From assembly GCF_000143415.4 (NCBI RefSeq), contig NW_003314307.1, positions 244,409 through 308,408 of the forward strand: a DNA stretch of 64,000 nucleotides. Reading direction: 5' to 3'. Position 1 is the first letter of the stretch; each line of letters starts with the position of its first letter. The position numbers were made by a program, and so were the translations under genes. The notes under the pieces were generated by a model. That model did no database searches and had not been told where the DNA came from. It saw nothing but the letters and a program-made list of their open reading frames with translations. Positions 1-9,659 of the stretch are shown here, piece by piece. Origin of the DNA: Selaginella moellendorffii. Lineage: Eukaryota > Streptophyta > Lycopodiopsida > Selaginellales > Selaginellaceae.

Positions 1-123
1 CTGGGCAGGAAGAGCAAGAGGAAAAGCTTGTGCTCCGGGCGGCATTGTAGAAGATGGAGATAGCAAAGGATCTCCTTATCTCTTTTTGCGAGGATTAGGG
101 CTTTATGTGCCACGTGTCCAGCA

Positions 124-990
124 ATGGAGCTAGGGCATACGCCATGGAAATGCAGCGCTGCTCTCGGCCATGGGCGCCTCCGGGGATTGCGAGTGGCATT
201 CACGGCGCCCGGCAGCTACGCGCTCCGCCTGAAGCAAGCACTAGACAGGGAGGGAGCCGCCACAGTCTCGTGCCCCACCATAGCCGTGGAGCGCATGCCA
301 CACACCCAATCCAGTGTCCGCCGCGCCGTCTCTGCCCTCCACACCTATAGCTGCATCGCCTTCACGTCCAGGTCCGGCATCGCATCCATCGCGCACGCTC
401 TTGAAGAAGTGCGATTATCTGGTTGCGCGGAACTGGTGGTGGGGGCGCTGGGCAAGGACGCCGAGCTCATCCAGGAGCTGGACTTGTTCAAGGAGCACCG
501 CGAGCAGCAGAGGTTGACGGTGGTGGTGCCCCTGGTGGCGACACCCGACGCACTGGTGGAGGAGCTGGGCGATGGCGCTGGACGCCGGCTGCTTTGCCCG
601 GTTCCCTACGTCTGCGGCGGGCTGTCCGAGCCGGACGTGGTCCCAAATTTCGTGGCGGCGCTCCAGCGCCACGGCTGGGACGTCGAGCGGCTGGACGCCT
701 ACGCTACCTCGTGGACCGGCTCCGCCAGCGTCACGCCGCTGCTCGCCGGCGCAGTTGATGCGCTCGTCTTCACCAGCACCGCCGAGGTGGAGGGGCTGCT
801 CATGGCGCTCCAGGCTCACCACCTCACGCTCGCTTCGCTCTGGCCGTGCGTGCTGGTGGCCTTCGGCCCTGTCACCGCCCGGGGTGCCAAGCAGCTGGGA
901 GTCGACGTTGATGTGATTGGCCACCGATTCAACGGCTTCACGGATCTGGCCGACCTCCTCGTCTCGCATTTCCGCAAAAGATTGGATTGA
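124..990 (+). CDS. Uroporphyrinogen-III synthase-like protein (HemD/HEM4 domain)
   Basis: Single-exon 288-residue protein resembling uroporphyrinogen-III synthase, which closes and inverts ring D of hydroxymethylbilane in tetrapyrrole (chlorophyll, haem) synthesis, in plants in the plastid. The two-lobed HEM4 pattern is visible: an N-terminal half opening RVAFTAPGSYALRLKQAL with the AFTSRSGI segment, and a C-terminal half with VDALVFTSTAEVEGL and VAFGPVTARGAKQLG, the FTS.AV and GP.TA signatures of the family. The length fits a synthase with at most a short leader; about 20 residues precede the domain, so a plastid transit peptide is not obvious and an upstream exon cannot be excluded. The stop lies 9 bp from the stop of the convergent methyltransferase gene. 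The family has low sequence conservation, so the call rests on the overall pattern. Confidence 0.8.
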   Translation: MELGHTPWKCSAALGHGRLRGLRVAFTAPGSYALRLKQALDREGAATVSCPTIAVERMPHTQSSVRRAVSALHTYSCIAFTSRSGIASIAHALEEVRLSGCAELVVGALGKDAELIQELDLFKEHREQQRLTVVVPLVATPDALVEELGDGAGRRLLCPVPYVCGGLSEPDVVPNFVAALQRHGWDVERLDAYATSWTGSASVTPLLAGAVDALVFTSTAEVEGLLMALQAHHLTLASLWPCVLVAFGPVTARGAKQLGVDVDVIGHRFNGFTDLADLLVSHFRKRLD

Positions 991-999
991 TTCATTCAT

Positions 1000-1650
1000 T
1001 CATCGGGCAGCGAGGGAGTAAATGACGACTGGCTTCTTGTTCCCGGGTGGCGGGGGATACGTGGCTACAACCTCCACCTGGAATGACTTGCGCGCCATCT
1101 TGAAGAACTTGGTGTCTTTCGTCCACCTCCGGATGTGCGCGAGCAAGACTTTGGGGGGTCGGTCCTGCGGCGGCGACGACGACAGGAGCCATTTGAGCGT
1201 TTGCAGCAGAGGCTGGAAGAGATAGTCGTAGTAGACAACATCCGAGGCCACGATCAAGTCGAAGCTCCAGTCCTGAGCAAGCTGCGCAACGTCCTCCTCC
1301 ACGCCCCAGCGCAGCGTCCGTGCCTCAATCACCGCGCCACCATCGCCAGGGAAGTTTCGCTGGGCGTTGTATGCGAGATTTGGAATGGCCTGTGGAAGAT
1401 CCGTGAGCAGCACCCTGGCGGCGCCCAGCCGTGCAGCCACAAGGCCTACCAAGCCTGGGCCCGATCCCAGCTCGAGCACGCTCGCGCCCGGAACCATCCA
1501 CTCTGTTTGCTTCTCCTCGAGGAAGCTGCACAATGCCGATGCCGCTGGCCACACCTGGAACGATAGGCCTCTGGAGCGCTGCTCGCGGATCACCACCGGC
1601 GCCGCCACGCCCTTGACAATGTGAACAAGCTCCGTGGCTTCGTGCTCCAT
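1000..1650 (-). CDS. METTL21-type (family 16) protein-lysine methyltransferase-like
   Basis: Intronless 216-residue protein on the minus strand. It has the layout of the METTL21/VCP-KMT seven-beta-strand methyltransferases: a short N-terminal strand region (LSFQVWPAASALCSFL), SAM-binding motif I ELGSGPGLVGLVAA, an acidic loop LLTDLPQAIPNLAYN, and the post-motif DVVYYDYLFQPLLQTL that replaces the (D/E)xxY substrate motif. The length is typical of the family, whose members mostly trimethylate lysines of chaperones or translation factors; the substrate here is unknown. The start codon is 29 bp from the divergent start of the TPR gene, so the two must share a promoter or use each other's coding sequence. 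The stop faces the synthase gene at 9 bp. Confidence 0.82.
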   Translation of the reverse strand: MEHEATELVHIVKGVAAPVVIREQRSRGLSFQVWPAASALCSFLEEKQTEWMVPGASVLELGSGPGLVGLVAARLGAARVLLTDLPQAIPNLAYNAQRNFPGDGGAVIEARTLRWGVEEDVAQLAQDWSFDLIVASDVVYYDYLFQPLLQTLKWLLSSSPPQDRPPKVLLAHIRRWTKDTKFFKMARKSFQVEVVATYPPPPGNKKPVVIYSLAAR

Positions 1651-1679
1651 TCGTTAAGACCTAGCTGAAGAACCCTAAA

Positions 1680-2300
1680 ATGGAGCGGGTGGATGCGTGG
1701 ATGGCGTGCTTCGCGCTGGCCATGGCGCTCGTGTGGGGGCTGGCACGTTGGAATGGCATGCTGGGCGGTGGCAGATCGGGGTGGTGGAGGCGCAAGTCGC
1801 AGCAGCGGGCAGATTGTCGCCAGCATTTCATGGCGGCGGCCCATCTGCTGGCCCGAGCACGGCGGCAGCGCAAGGAGCTAGCGGACGAGGGGAGGAGGAG
1901 CAGGGGCAAGAGCTCGTCTCTGGCGCGGGATGCCATCCGCGAGTGCGATGTGGCCATCGCCTGCGATCCGCGGGACGCCGCGCCTCACATCGTCAAGGCG
2001 CTGGCACTGCAACACCTGGGGCACCTCACTGCCGCGCTGCGATCGCTCAACACGGCGCTGTCGCCGCCGGCGTCCAAGAGCCTGACGGAGTCGGAGAGGG
2101 TGGAGGCGCTGATCAAGCGCGCGTCCATCAGCCTCGACGCATTCAAGACCAAGCGAGGGGTGAAGGCCGCCATTGCCGATCTGGAGGAATGCCTCGCGCT
2201 CGATTCCTCCCCACAATCGGCCGCTGCGGACGCTGCCCGCCAGATGCTTGCGAGCTGCTACCAGAGAATGGGAGGAGGAGCTTCACGAGTCCATGAATAG
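1680..2300 (+). CDS. Membrane-anchored TPR-like protein
   Basis: Intronless 206-residue protein. Residues about 5-22 (MACFALAMALVWGLARW) form a hydrophobic N-terminal anchor, followed by a basic stretch and then helical pairs that read as degenerate tetratricopeptide repeats: ARDAIRECDVAIACDPRDA.PHIVKALALQHLG, AALRSLNTALSP, and AIADLEECLALDSS. This matches small plant TPR-like proteins with one N-terminal membrane segment; no partner or pathway is evident. A telo-box-like AACCCTAAA sits directly before the ATG, a common element in promoters of growth-related plant genes. It is divergent from the methyltransferase gene at 29 bp, and the next start is 83 bp downstream. Confidence 0.7.
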   Translation: MERVDAWMACFALAMALVWGLARWNGMLGGGRSGWWRRKSQQRADCRQHFMAAAHLLARARRQRKELADEGRRSRGKSSSLARDAIRECDVAIACDPRDAAPHIVKALALQHLGHLTAALRSLNTALSPPASKSLTESERVEALIKRASISLDAFKTKRGVKAAIADLEECLALDSSPQSAAADAARQMLASCYQRMGGGASRVHE

Positions 2301-2383
2301 AGTTTTGTGAGGGGAGTAGAATATTCCAGAGCCCTAGGCTAGCAGTGGCTTGGCATCCTTTTGTAGATGAGGCGGCGACAGGA

Positions 2384-5199
2384 ATGGGGCCAAGATTTGT
2401 GCAAGCTCTCCGAAGACTAGCTGCATTCGATCTCGCTCGTCGCCAACCTTGTCCCGCTCTTTCTCCTCCTCCTCCTCCTCCTCATGGATCTCTGTGGTGC
2501 CAGGGAAATCTTAGATTGGTGCAGCTCTACACCACCGCTACCACTTCATCGCCATCGCCAGCGCCAGCGCCAGCGCCAGTATGGGCGGATTCATCCACCA
2601 ATTCACACAATGGTAAGCCAATCCCTCGCTCACGGTCACGAATTCACAGGATTGACGGTGTGATGGTTAGCACATCATCGCGAAGCTGTGCCGCCACCAT
2701 CGCATGCGGCTACTGGCCTTGATCACAGGACCATGATCTATTGCAACCGGGCACTCAACATGAGGAGCATCTCGGCAGTGGGATTTGATCTCGACTACAC
2801 GCTTGCGCAGTACAGGCCAGAGACTTTTGAGCTGCTCGCATACCAAGCCACTGCCAAGAAGCTCGTCTACAATCTCGGCTACCCCCGCCAGGCAAGAGTT
2901 TCCATACTACTACTACACGAAATTCCATATCACTCGCGCTCTACACGAACAGATATTGGACTGGAAGTTCGATTGGAAGTACATGGTGAGAGGCTTGGTG
3001 CTTGACAAACGTCGTGGAAACATTCTCAAGGTTGGTTTAGCGCTCTTCCTATCGTAAGTTGTAACGAAACTTAATAACAGATGGATCGCCACAAGTATGT
3101 CAAGGTTGCTTATCATGGATTCCAGGAGCTGTCCAGAGAAGAGCGGACGGCAGCTTACGGGAATACGCTCTCCCGTGACTCTTATGATGAGCCTGATTAT
3201 GCGCTTATCGACACCTTGTTCTCCTTGGCAGAGGCGCATCTCTTTGCTCAGCTTGTTGAGCTCAAAGACACTGATCCAGAACTTTTTCCGTCTCAGCCAG
3301 AGTACTATACTTGTTTTCTTGACAACTATATGCAAATTTTGTTGTTTCCTTCGTGCAGGGTCTATTGTGAGAACGATGTTCCTGTAGTTCCCACGTACGT
3401 GTTTCTGTTGTTCCTGTGTACGTTTCTTTTTCGCTGACCGCCACTTTTTTATTTCTTTTCTTGCAGATATGCTGAAATCTACAAAGATGTTCGTGCCGCG
3501 GTCGACTTGTGCCACAGGGATGGTACGTTGAAGCAAGCGGTCGCTGATGATCCTTCCAAGTAAGCAGCATGTGTCTACGAGCTGCTAAAAAGCTCAGTGC
3601 CTTTTCTCAGATACATATATGCTGATGAGCAGCTAATCTCAATGCTTAAAATGCTGCGCGAGTCTGGCCGCTTGACATTCTTGGTCACCAACAGGTGAAA
3701 GAATTCTTTCTGCTGACTTCCTGCCAAAGTTGTTTCTACGTTTAGTTTGTGGGATTATACGCATGTTGTGATGAACTTCCTCTTCTCCGCCGACAAGAAC
3801 TGGCTCGATTACTTCGACCTTGTCATTACGGGCAGGTAGATGCAGATTCATTACCAATGACCATTTAGCATCGTTCATATCTTCATTTTTCGTTTTTTTT
3901 TACCAGTGCCAAGCCGTCCTTTTTCATGGATGGCAATCAGGCGCCTCTGTTTGCTGTAGATGTTAAGACAGGTATGCTTCACAACACGGATAATGGCACA
4001 CCAGTTCCTCAGGTACGGTGCTACCTTCTATACCTTTTCATCGGATTTGACTGGGTCTTTGTCTTAGATTGGGCTGATCCCGCTCTCTACAACAAGACAA
4101 GCCTCGAAAGTATACCAGGCAAGAACTTCATCACACTGTCTGGATCTGGAAGCTCACATTCAGCTCGTATCAAATGCGCCAGGGAGGAACAGTGTCACAC
4201 CTACACAAGCTGCTTGCGATTGATGCCGGCGCTCAGGTTCGCAGGTGTCTGGTTAACCCGGGAGTTTACTTTTAATTGCAGGTGTTGTATTGTGGAGATC
4301 ATATATATGGCGACATCCTCCGCAGCAAAAAGCAACTTGGTACTTCAAAAGCTTTCTCGTTATAACTCTGCTAGAAGCTTAAATCCTAGGTTGGCGTACA
4401 ATGCTCGTCGTACCCGAGCTTGACCGGGAAGTTGAGCTCTTACAATCGTCCAGAGCGGTTCAAAAGGTATATCAAAGTTGATCAGGCAAGCTCACTTGTT
4501 GTTATTCATCGATCACCCAGGAAATTCAAAGACTTCGCCATAGCCGTGAGGAGATCGAAGATGAGTTACAGAAGCTGGAGTGGACCTTGAAGTATGCTCT
4601 GTAAAGCTCTATATTTTCAGACAAATGTTGGGATTTTTGGCAACACAGGTATTTTAAAGGAACCAAGGAGGAGGAGGGCCCTTTGCAAGAAAAGCGAGAA
4701 GCATTGCAGGTAAAACGTGCCTTACGAATGAAAAACGTTTCTCACTTGATTTCAGAGGGAAAGAGATGAAGTCCAAAAGAGCCATCGGACCATGCAACGC
4801 AAATTTCATGAGCAGGTTTGGATTTTCTTGAAGAGAAGGTGTAGGCTTTTTATACCTTTGCTTATTGCAGTTTCATAAAACATGGGGACAGCTTATGAAA
4901 GCTGGGCATCAAACCTCTCGATTTGCCCATCAGGTGCGAGTTATTACAAGCTATGGAATAAGAATTTGAGCTCTTCGTGTTACAGGTCGAGAGATTTGCT
5001 TGTCTCTACACAAGCCAGGTGACAAACTTGAGCTGCTACTCTCCAGAAAAATGCTTTAGGACGGCAGAAGATTTCATGCCACACGAGCTGCGAGGTAGCG
5101 TCGTTTTTGTAACAAAAATCTTTGCATACGATCAATCACCCCACTTTAATGACAGATGAATTCACTGGCCAGCTTATTAACCTTGAATGTACAAGATGA
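2384..5199 (+). CDS. HAD-superfamily 5'-nucleotidase domain protein (NT5DC type), 19 exons
   Basis: Exons by frame and splice sites: 2384-2612, 2671-2891, 2953-3030, 3081-3301, 3359-3394, 3467-3559, 3611-3694, 3746-3835, 3907-4012, 4068-4118, 4183-4236, 4282-4339, 4390-4466, 4521-4591, 4649-4709, 4756-4815, 4871-4933, 4986-5094, 5156-5199; sum 1806 nt, 601 residues. It has the IG-type (IMP-GMP specific) 5'-nucleotidase pattern: HAD motif I GFDLDYTLAQYRP, then MVRGLVLDKRRGNILKMD, LTFLVTNS (motif II), VYQGGTVSHLHKLL and YCGDHIYGDIL (motif IV), then a charged coiled-coil region. About 100 N-terminal residues rich in Pro/Ala/Arg before motif I could be an organelle leader. These enzymes dephosphorylate purine mononucleotides; the plant members are poorly characterised. 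Two introns (2892-2952 and 4119-4182) begin with GC instead of GT. Confidence 0.88.
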
Positions 5200-5226
5200 A
5201 AACTCTACAAAATTGGTAGTCTCACC

Positions 5227-5386
5227 TTGTCAAAGAGATGCACGAATCTCATGGAGAGAGTCTCCTCGAGAGATGCGCGCTCGTTTTCAATGCCCGGACC
5301 CATAAACATGTCGTTTACTGCAAAAACCTCCAGTAGTGCCAGTGCAAGTCACTCCTGGCTGCACGCATCCACAACAAGACTGATGA
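5227..5386 (-). pseudogene. Degenerate duplicate of the last DRP5A exon
   Basis: This stretch matches the last exon of the adjacent DRP5A gene (5754-5940, minus strand) in the same orientation and order. Shared blocks include ccttgtcaaagaga, gatgcgcgctcgttttc, aacatgtcg, ccagtgccagtgcaagtc and ctcctggct followed by gcatccaca. Several deletions break the reading frame. It is a relic of a local tandem duplication covering at least the 3' exon and the start of the preceding intron. The rest of the interval to 5753 shows no convincing further match and no gene. Confidence 0.7.
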
Positions 5387-5753
5387 ATTGAATAAAAGGA
5401 AATGATCAATTGCAATGTTAGGGAGCGGCTTGTTTGCAGAGCCTGGACGTTTCGTCGATCCCGTTGCTCGAACACCTGGCCTGGTCGGATGTGACTAGAG
5501 ACCTTGTACGCGACTGGCAAGACATTCTGAACCTAGAAGCCAGAGGTTTTGAATTTCCTGGGTGATGAATAACAAGAGGCGAAAGGTCGCCTCGTCAAAT
5601 TATCAACTTTGAAATACCTTTTGAACTAGGACTGTAAGATAGTTAATCAATCCAGCGTTTTCTTCCAGAGAACCTGTAAGTTTTCGTTACTACTAGTCCA
5701 ATTTAATGTATAAGGAAGCAAATCTATCGTGAAATTGTAAAAGTCTTACCTTG

Positions 5754-8551
5754 TCAAAGAGAACGAGCTAGCGTACGAAATTCATGGAGGCACGATCGCA
5801 GAGTCTTGTAGCGTTTCTGGAGGGATGCGCGCTCGTTTTCCAGCTGCTCCAGCATGCCTGGAGCCACGAACATGTCCATAAACTGCTCGTCGCTCACTGC
5901 AAAGAGCTCCAGCCCCAGTGCCAGAGCAAGTCGCTCCTGGCTATATGCATCCACAAGAACACTCTGACTCGTTAGCAGCAGAAACAGTAACTAGATCGGC
6001 CTTACCATGGCGTGAGAAAGCCAGCATTTAACGCAGCCGGGACGCTGCGCTCGACGAGAACTTCTCTGATCCGCGTGAATTGCTCGATGGCCAGGGAACA
6101 CACCTCGTCGTACACCGATTTAGTTTTGTTGAGGCTGTGCCTGGCCTCTTTCAGCGGTCCAATGCGAGTGCTGACAGCTCCCACAGGCATTCCATGGCGT
6201 TTCCTTGTCGCAAAGGTGACGTCGGCAATCCTCCCGCTTGCAATGGCGTATTCCTTCCTCTTGGCGTCACTGCTCGACTGCTCCGGAGACGGCGTTTCCG
6301 GTATAGTAAGTTGACTTTCTTTCAGCGGGCAGTCTGAGACTCTAGCTGCGGCTTGAGGCTTAGAGGAACCTTGAGGAGCGTGATTTTCCAATTCTTCTGA
6401 CACAGCGTCAGTCACTGCACCGTGCATGTCCGCAGTAATCCCATCGCCAAAGCTATTCTCCCAGAAGTTTAGATGTGAGTACGGGCTCGTGATTGCCGCC
6501 AGCTCGTGCCGCACCAAACCTTTGCATTCTTTCACCAGCTCCTGGACGAAACCATCGTGCGCTTGTCTCACAGCTGCCTGAAAGGCCACATAGCCTGTCA
6601 CGCCTGCAGTATGAAGAAGCACAGATAAATCAGGAACAAGTTGTTGAAAGCTCTCTCTAGCAACTTACTATTCGTGGAGTCTTGAGTGCGAATGCGCTCA
6701 ACGGCCAGATCAAAAAGATTACGAAGAACGTGACCAAGGCGATCACAAACAGTATCAAGAAGTGGTCCAAGCCATGATTGTGCAGCTGCACGAGCGATTG
6801 ACGCGGCAGCGGCAAATGTTCCTCCCGATCGTCCCACATGTGCAAGCAAGACATTTGCAACCTGGAAAACTTGTGAGAACCAAGGAGTCACCATCACAAT
6901 AGACTCACAGTCTCTCTTGAAATAGAAGGACATTCGAGTGAACAGGCGGCACACTTGAATTCGGTAAGAACCCGCTCGAAAGAAGCTCCTCCATAAAGTT
7001 TTAGAATCGCATTCGGCGGCTGGATGTCAGCTGTGAGGCCTGGCCACTTTTTCGCTCCGCTTTGTACCCGTTCTTCATCTGTTGTCAATCCCCACTCTAG
7101 AGGATCCAGGTCTGCAGCACCATGCAGCAAACCTCCCTGTCCACAAAACATACAAACAACTAAACATTTTAAAAACTGATCCCAGAGACATACCATGTGA
7201 CCTGCTACAGCCGCCGTATGTATCATCGCAGATTTCCGCAATGAGGCAATATCACCTGCGGTGGAGAGCTTTGCATCTGCAGTCGCAAGTTCTGCAGCAA
7301 CTTCGTTGCATCTTCGCTCGAGCAGAGCGAGTGTAGCTGGAGCTGCTTCTCGGTACCTGCAGATTCACAAAGGAGCTAGTTCGGGAACTCATAATTCACC
7401 TATTACCTTCGCTGGAGTTCAGCTTCCAAATAGTTGCGGAGGTTTCCAAATCCAATGCTGCCACTGTATTTGTCCTCACTAAACCCACCACTGATCCTTT
7501 CGCGGAGATGCTTTAACACCTCTGCATCTACGCTGGCAATTTGACTACGAAACTCTTCGTTTGTAACAGATCCCCTGTCCTTTGGCAAGGCAACGAAAAA
7601 AGGACGAACATGATCACCTAGATAACCCCCAGCACTGAGATAGCGGTCAACTTCCCACTTCTCCGCAAACTCCTGAAGCAGACATGGGTATCAGCCACGA
7701 GAAAAAGGAAGAGAGAGACTTACCCCCAGCCTGTTATCAAACTTGGAAACAACCACCACAGTGCGATGGAAACCAGGATCTATAGAGCGAACTGTATCCA
7801 GCCACAAGGAGGAGCACCACTCGACGCTACTTTGCTGTAAGAACAACAGCAGCCTGTTTGGTGGCAATGCCAGTGCCCGGACCATCTGAAGGATATCATC
7901 GGGTGTACTCTCTGGTTCGCCTTTCTTCGCCTGCCATATGAAAAGTAGAAAAATGTATAAAACGGAGGACTAGTAACACTAGTTAGAAGCGCTACCTTGA
8001 GAATAAAACCCGGTGTATCGATGATGGTGAGATTGGGACAATACGCATACTCCACACGCATCACAATTGGCTTGGAGCTGACTGCCGCACGGATCTTCTT
8101 GAGGTGTTCTTCGGTCCTTAATTTGATTGCCTCAGCCACAGCATAATGCGGAACTATGACAGGCCCATACTCCTCGTCGTCCTCATGCTGAAACGCAAAA
8201 GAATGTAAAAAAATTCTAGGCAGCGACTTCACTTGCTACTAGCAGTACCTGCAGTCGGCATCGCGGATCCACCGCCGCTGGCTCGTGGATCATCTGGAGC
8301 ACGAGAGGGCGACGAGTGCCCATCTCCACCTCGCGGACATTGAACCTAAACCCCAGCAGTGCTTCCAGGAGCGAGCTCTTACCATCCGACTGGCCTCCCA
8401 CGGCCACAATCTCCGGGATGGACAGCTGCTCTCCAAAGGCTAGCGCCGTCGCTTGCAGCCGAGAATAAGCCTCGTAGCGTGCCCTAGCCTCGTTGCTGCC
8501 ATAGCCAAGCACCGGAGGAGCTCGCTTGGAAGACGAAGACGCACACGACAT
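5754..8551 (-). CDS. DRP5A: Dynamin-related protein 5A (DRP5A), 9 exons
   Basis: Minus-strand exons: 8551-8249, 8187-7996, 7930-7724, 7672-7407, 7356-7194, 7136-6909, 6861-6669, 6603-6006, 5940-5754; 2337 nt, 778 residues. The GTPase domain is complete: G1 GGQSDGKSS (residues 52-60), G2 around MGTRRP, G3 DTPGF, G4 SKFDNR. The protein follows plant DRP5A closely from the YEAYSRLQA start to the ARSL end, including the C-terminal MDMFVAPG segment, and lacks a separate PH domain. Family knowledge: DRP5A is a large GTPase that acts at the phragmoplast and cell plate in cytokinesis, sister to the plastid-division protein DRP5B/ARC5. The ATG at 8551 was chosen because upstream in-frame sequence has only a GTG. 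The gene is divergent from the DUF493 gene (109 bp between starts), and a broken copy of its last exon follows. Confidence 0.93.
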
Positions 8552-8660
8552 CCCCTCGTCCGTACCCCAATACACTACGGAAAAGGATCGGCTTCAAATT
8601 TTGGCGGGAAACCTAATCTAACGTTAACGCGAGGACACTAGGGTTCTTCTAGGGCGATAT

Positions 8661-9381
8661 ATGGCTATCAGGGGCATGGCGATCGTGGCTCTGGGAACTC
8701 CTCCTGGAACGCTGGAGCGATGGCGCCGATCTTTCAAGCCCCGGCGGATGCGGATGCTTTGCAGCGAGAGCGATGCCGTTCCTGTCCAGGACGCTGTCCT
8801 CAAAGCCATTTCAGGTAATGCAGAGCTGCCTGATTTGTTTGGTCCATGCCGCTTCTAGCTACAGAGGTTTCCAGGGCCGACAACAGAGTTTCTCGGACAA
8901 CCAATGTGGTGATGGGAGGAACCGTGGTGGATGAATGGCAGGCACTCGATAGTAAGGTGAGTGATGCCTGTAACATATATGTTTGTTAACTCTTTTTTCT
9001 TTGTGTCTAAGGTGAATACGTACCCTATGGAGCGTGGATTCACAGCCATTGGAACCGGTGGTGATGACTTCGTCAGAGCAATGGTTTTGGCTGTGGAAAC
9101 TGTTCTTCAAATTTCTGTCTCTACGGTGCGTGATAGGACGCTTTTGTTTTATGTCTTTTCTACACTCGTCCCCATTTTACAGGAGGAGATTAGCAGCAAG
9201 CTCTCATCCAAAGGCAAGTACATATCAGTGAAAATCGGGCCTGTTGCAGTGCAATCGAGTGAACAGGTTCGCTCAATCTTTAAAACTGAGACAGGTACTC
9301 ACTCATTCGTCACTGTGGAAGCAGGTGCGCGCTGTATACAATGCAATGCGGTGTGATAGCCGCATGAAGTATTTCTTGTAA
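8661..9381 (+). CDS. DUF493 (YbeD-like) plastid-type protein, 5 exons
   Basis: Exons 8661-8814, 8865-8956, 9012-9125, 9183-9266, 9325-9381; 501 nt, 166 residues. The C-terminal ~90 residues form a YbeD/DUF493 ACT-like fold: YPMERGFTAIGTGGDDFV, a helix AMVLAVETVLQ, then SSKGKYISVKIGPVAV and the family ending VRAVYNAM.C.SRMKYFL. The N-terminus is Arg-rich and looks like a plastid leader. The final exon is easy to miss because the intron 9267-9324 stays open in frame; using the acceptor before 9325 recovers the conserved end exactly. Function is unknown; bacterial YbeD is proposed to be a small regulatory domain. Neighbours are the divergent DRP5A and a downstream PGK-like gene. Confidence 0.85.
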
Positions 9382-9591
9382 AGTTTATTTGACACGGCTC
9401 GTGTGAATGAAATGGTCCAATTTATAATGTGGGAGCTCTTCTATTCTTGGGAAGGACACAAGCTACCGGAATGGAATGGCGACTGCGAAACACGTAAGCG
9501 TGTGGTGTCACCCCAATTATCGAGCTGTAACAGTGAGTAAGACCCGTGAGAATTATTGGATTGGATGATAAATTTGGGCACTTGGCTGCAG

Positions 9592-9602
9592 CTATTTATA
9601 TA
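9592..9602 (+). promoter_or_regulatory. TATA-box candidate upstream of the PGK-like gene
   Basis: An A/T run reading tatttatatac lies 58 bp upstream of the ATG at 9660, in a 278-bp gap between two genes. The distance fits a short 5' leader. Based on position and composition only. Confidence 0.4.
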
Positions 9603-9659
9603 CAGGTCACAAGCAGCACGATGAGGAGGAAGAGAAGGAAGAAAAAGTAAAAGGGAGGC

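Noticed and set aside
415-999. 194-codon minus-strand frame opposite the uroporphyrinogen synthase gene
   Set aside because: Shadow of the GC-rich coding strand; the plus frame matches a known family.
9267-9354. Reading through 9267-9324 as coding sequence of the DUF493 gene
   Set aside because: Gives a non-conserved tail; removing it as an intron restores the family C-terminus.
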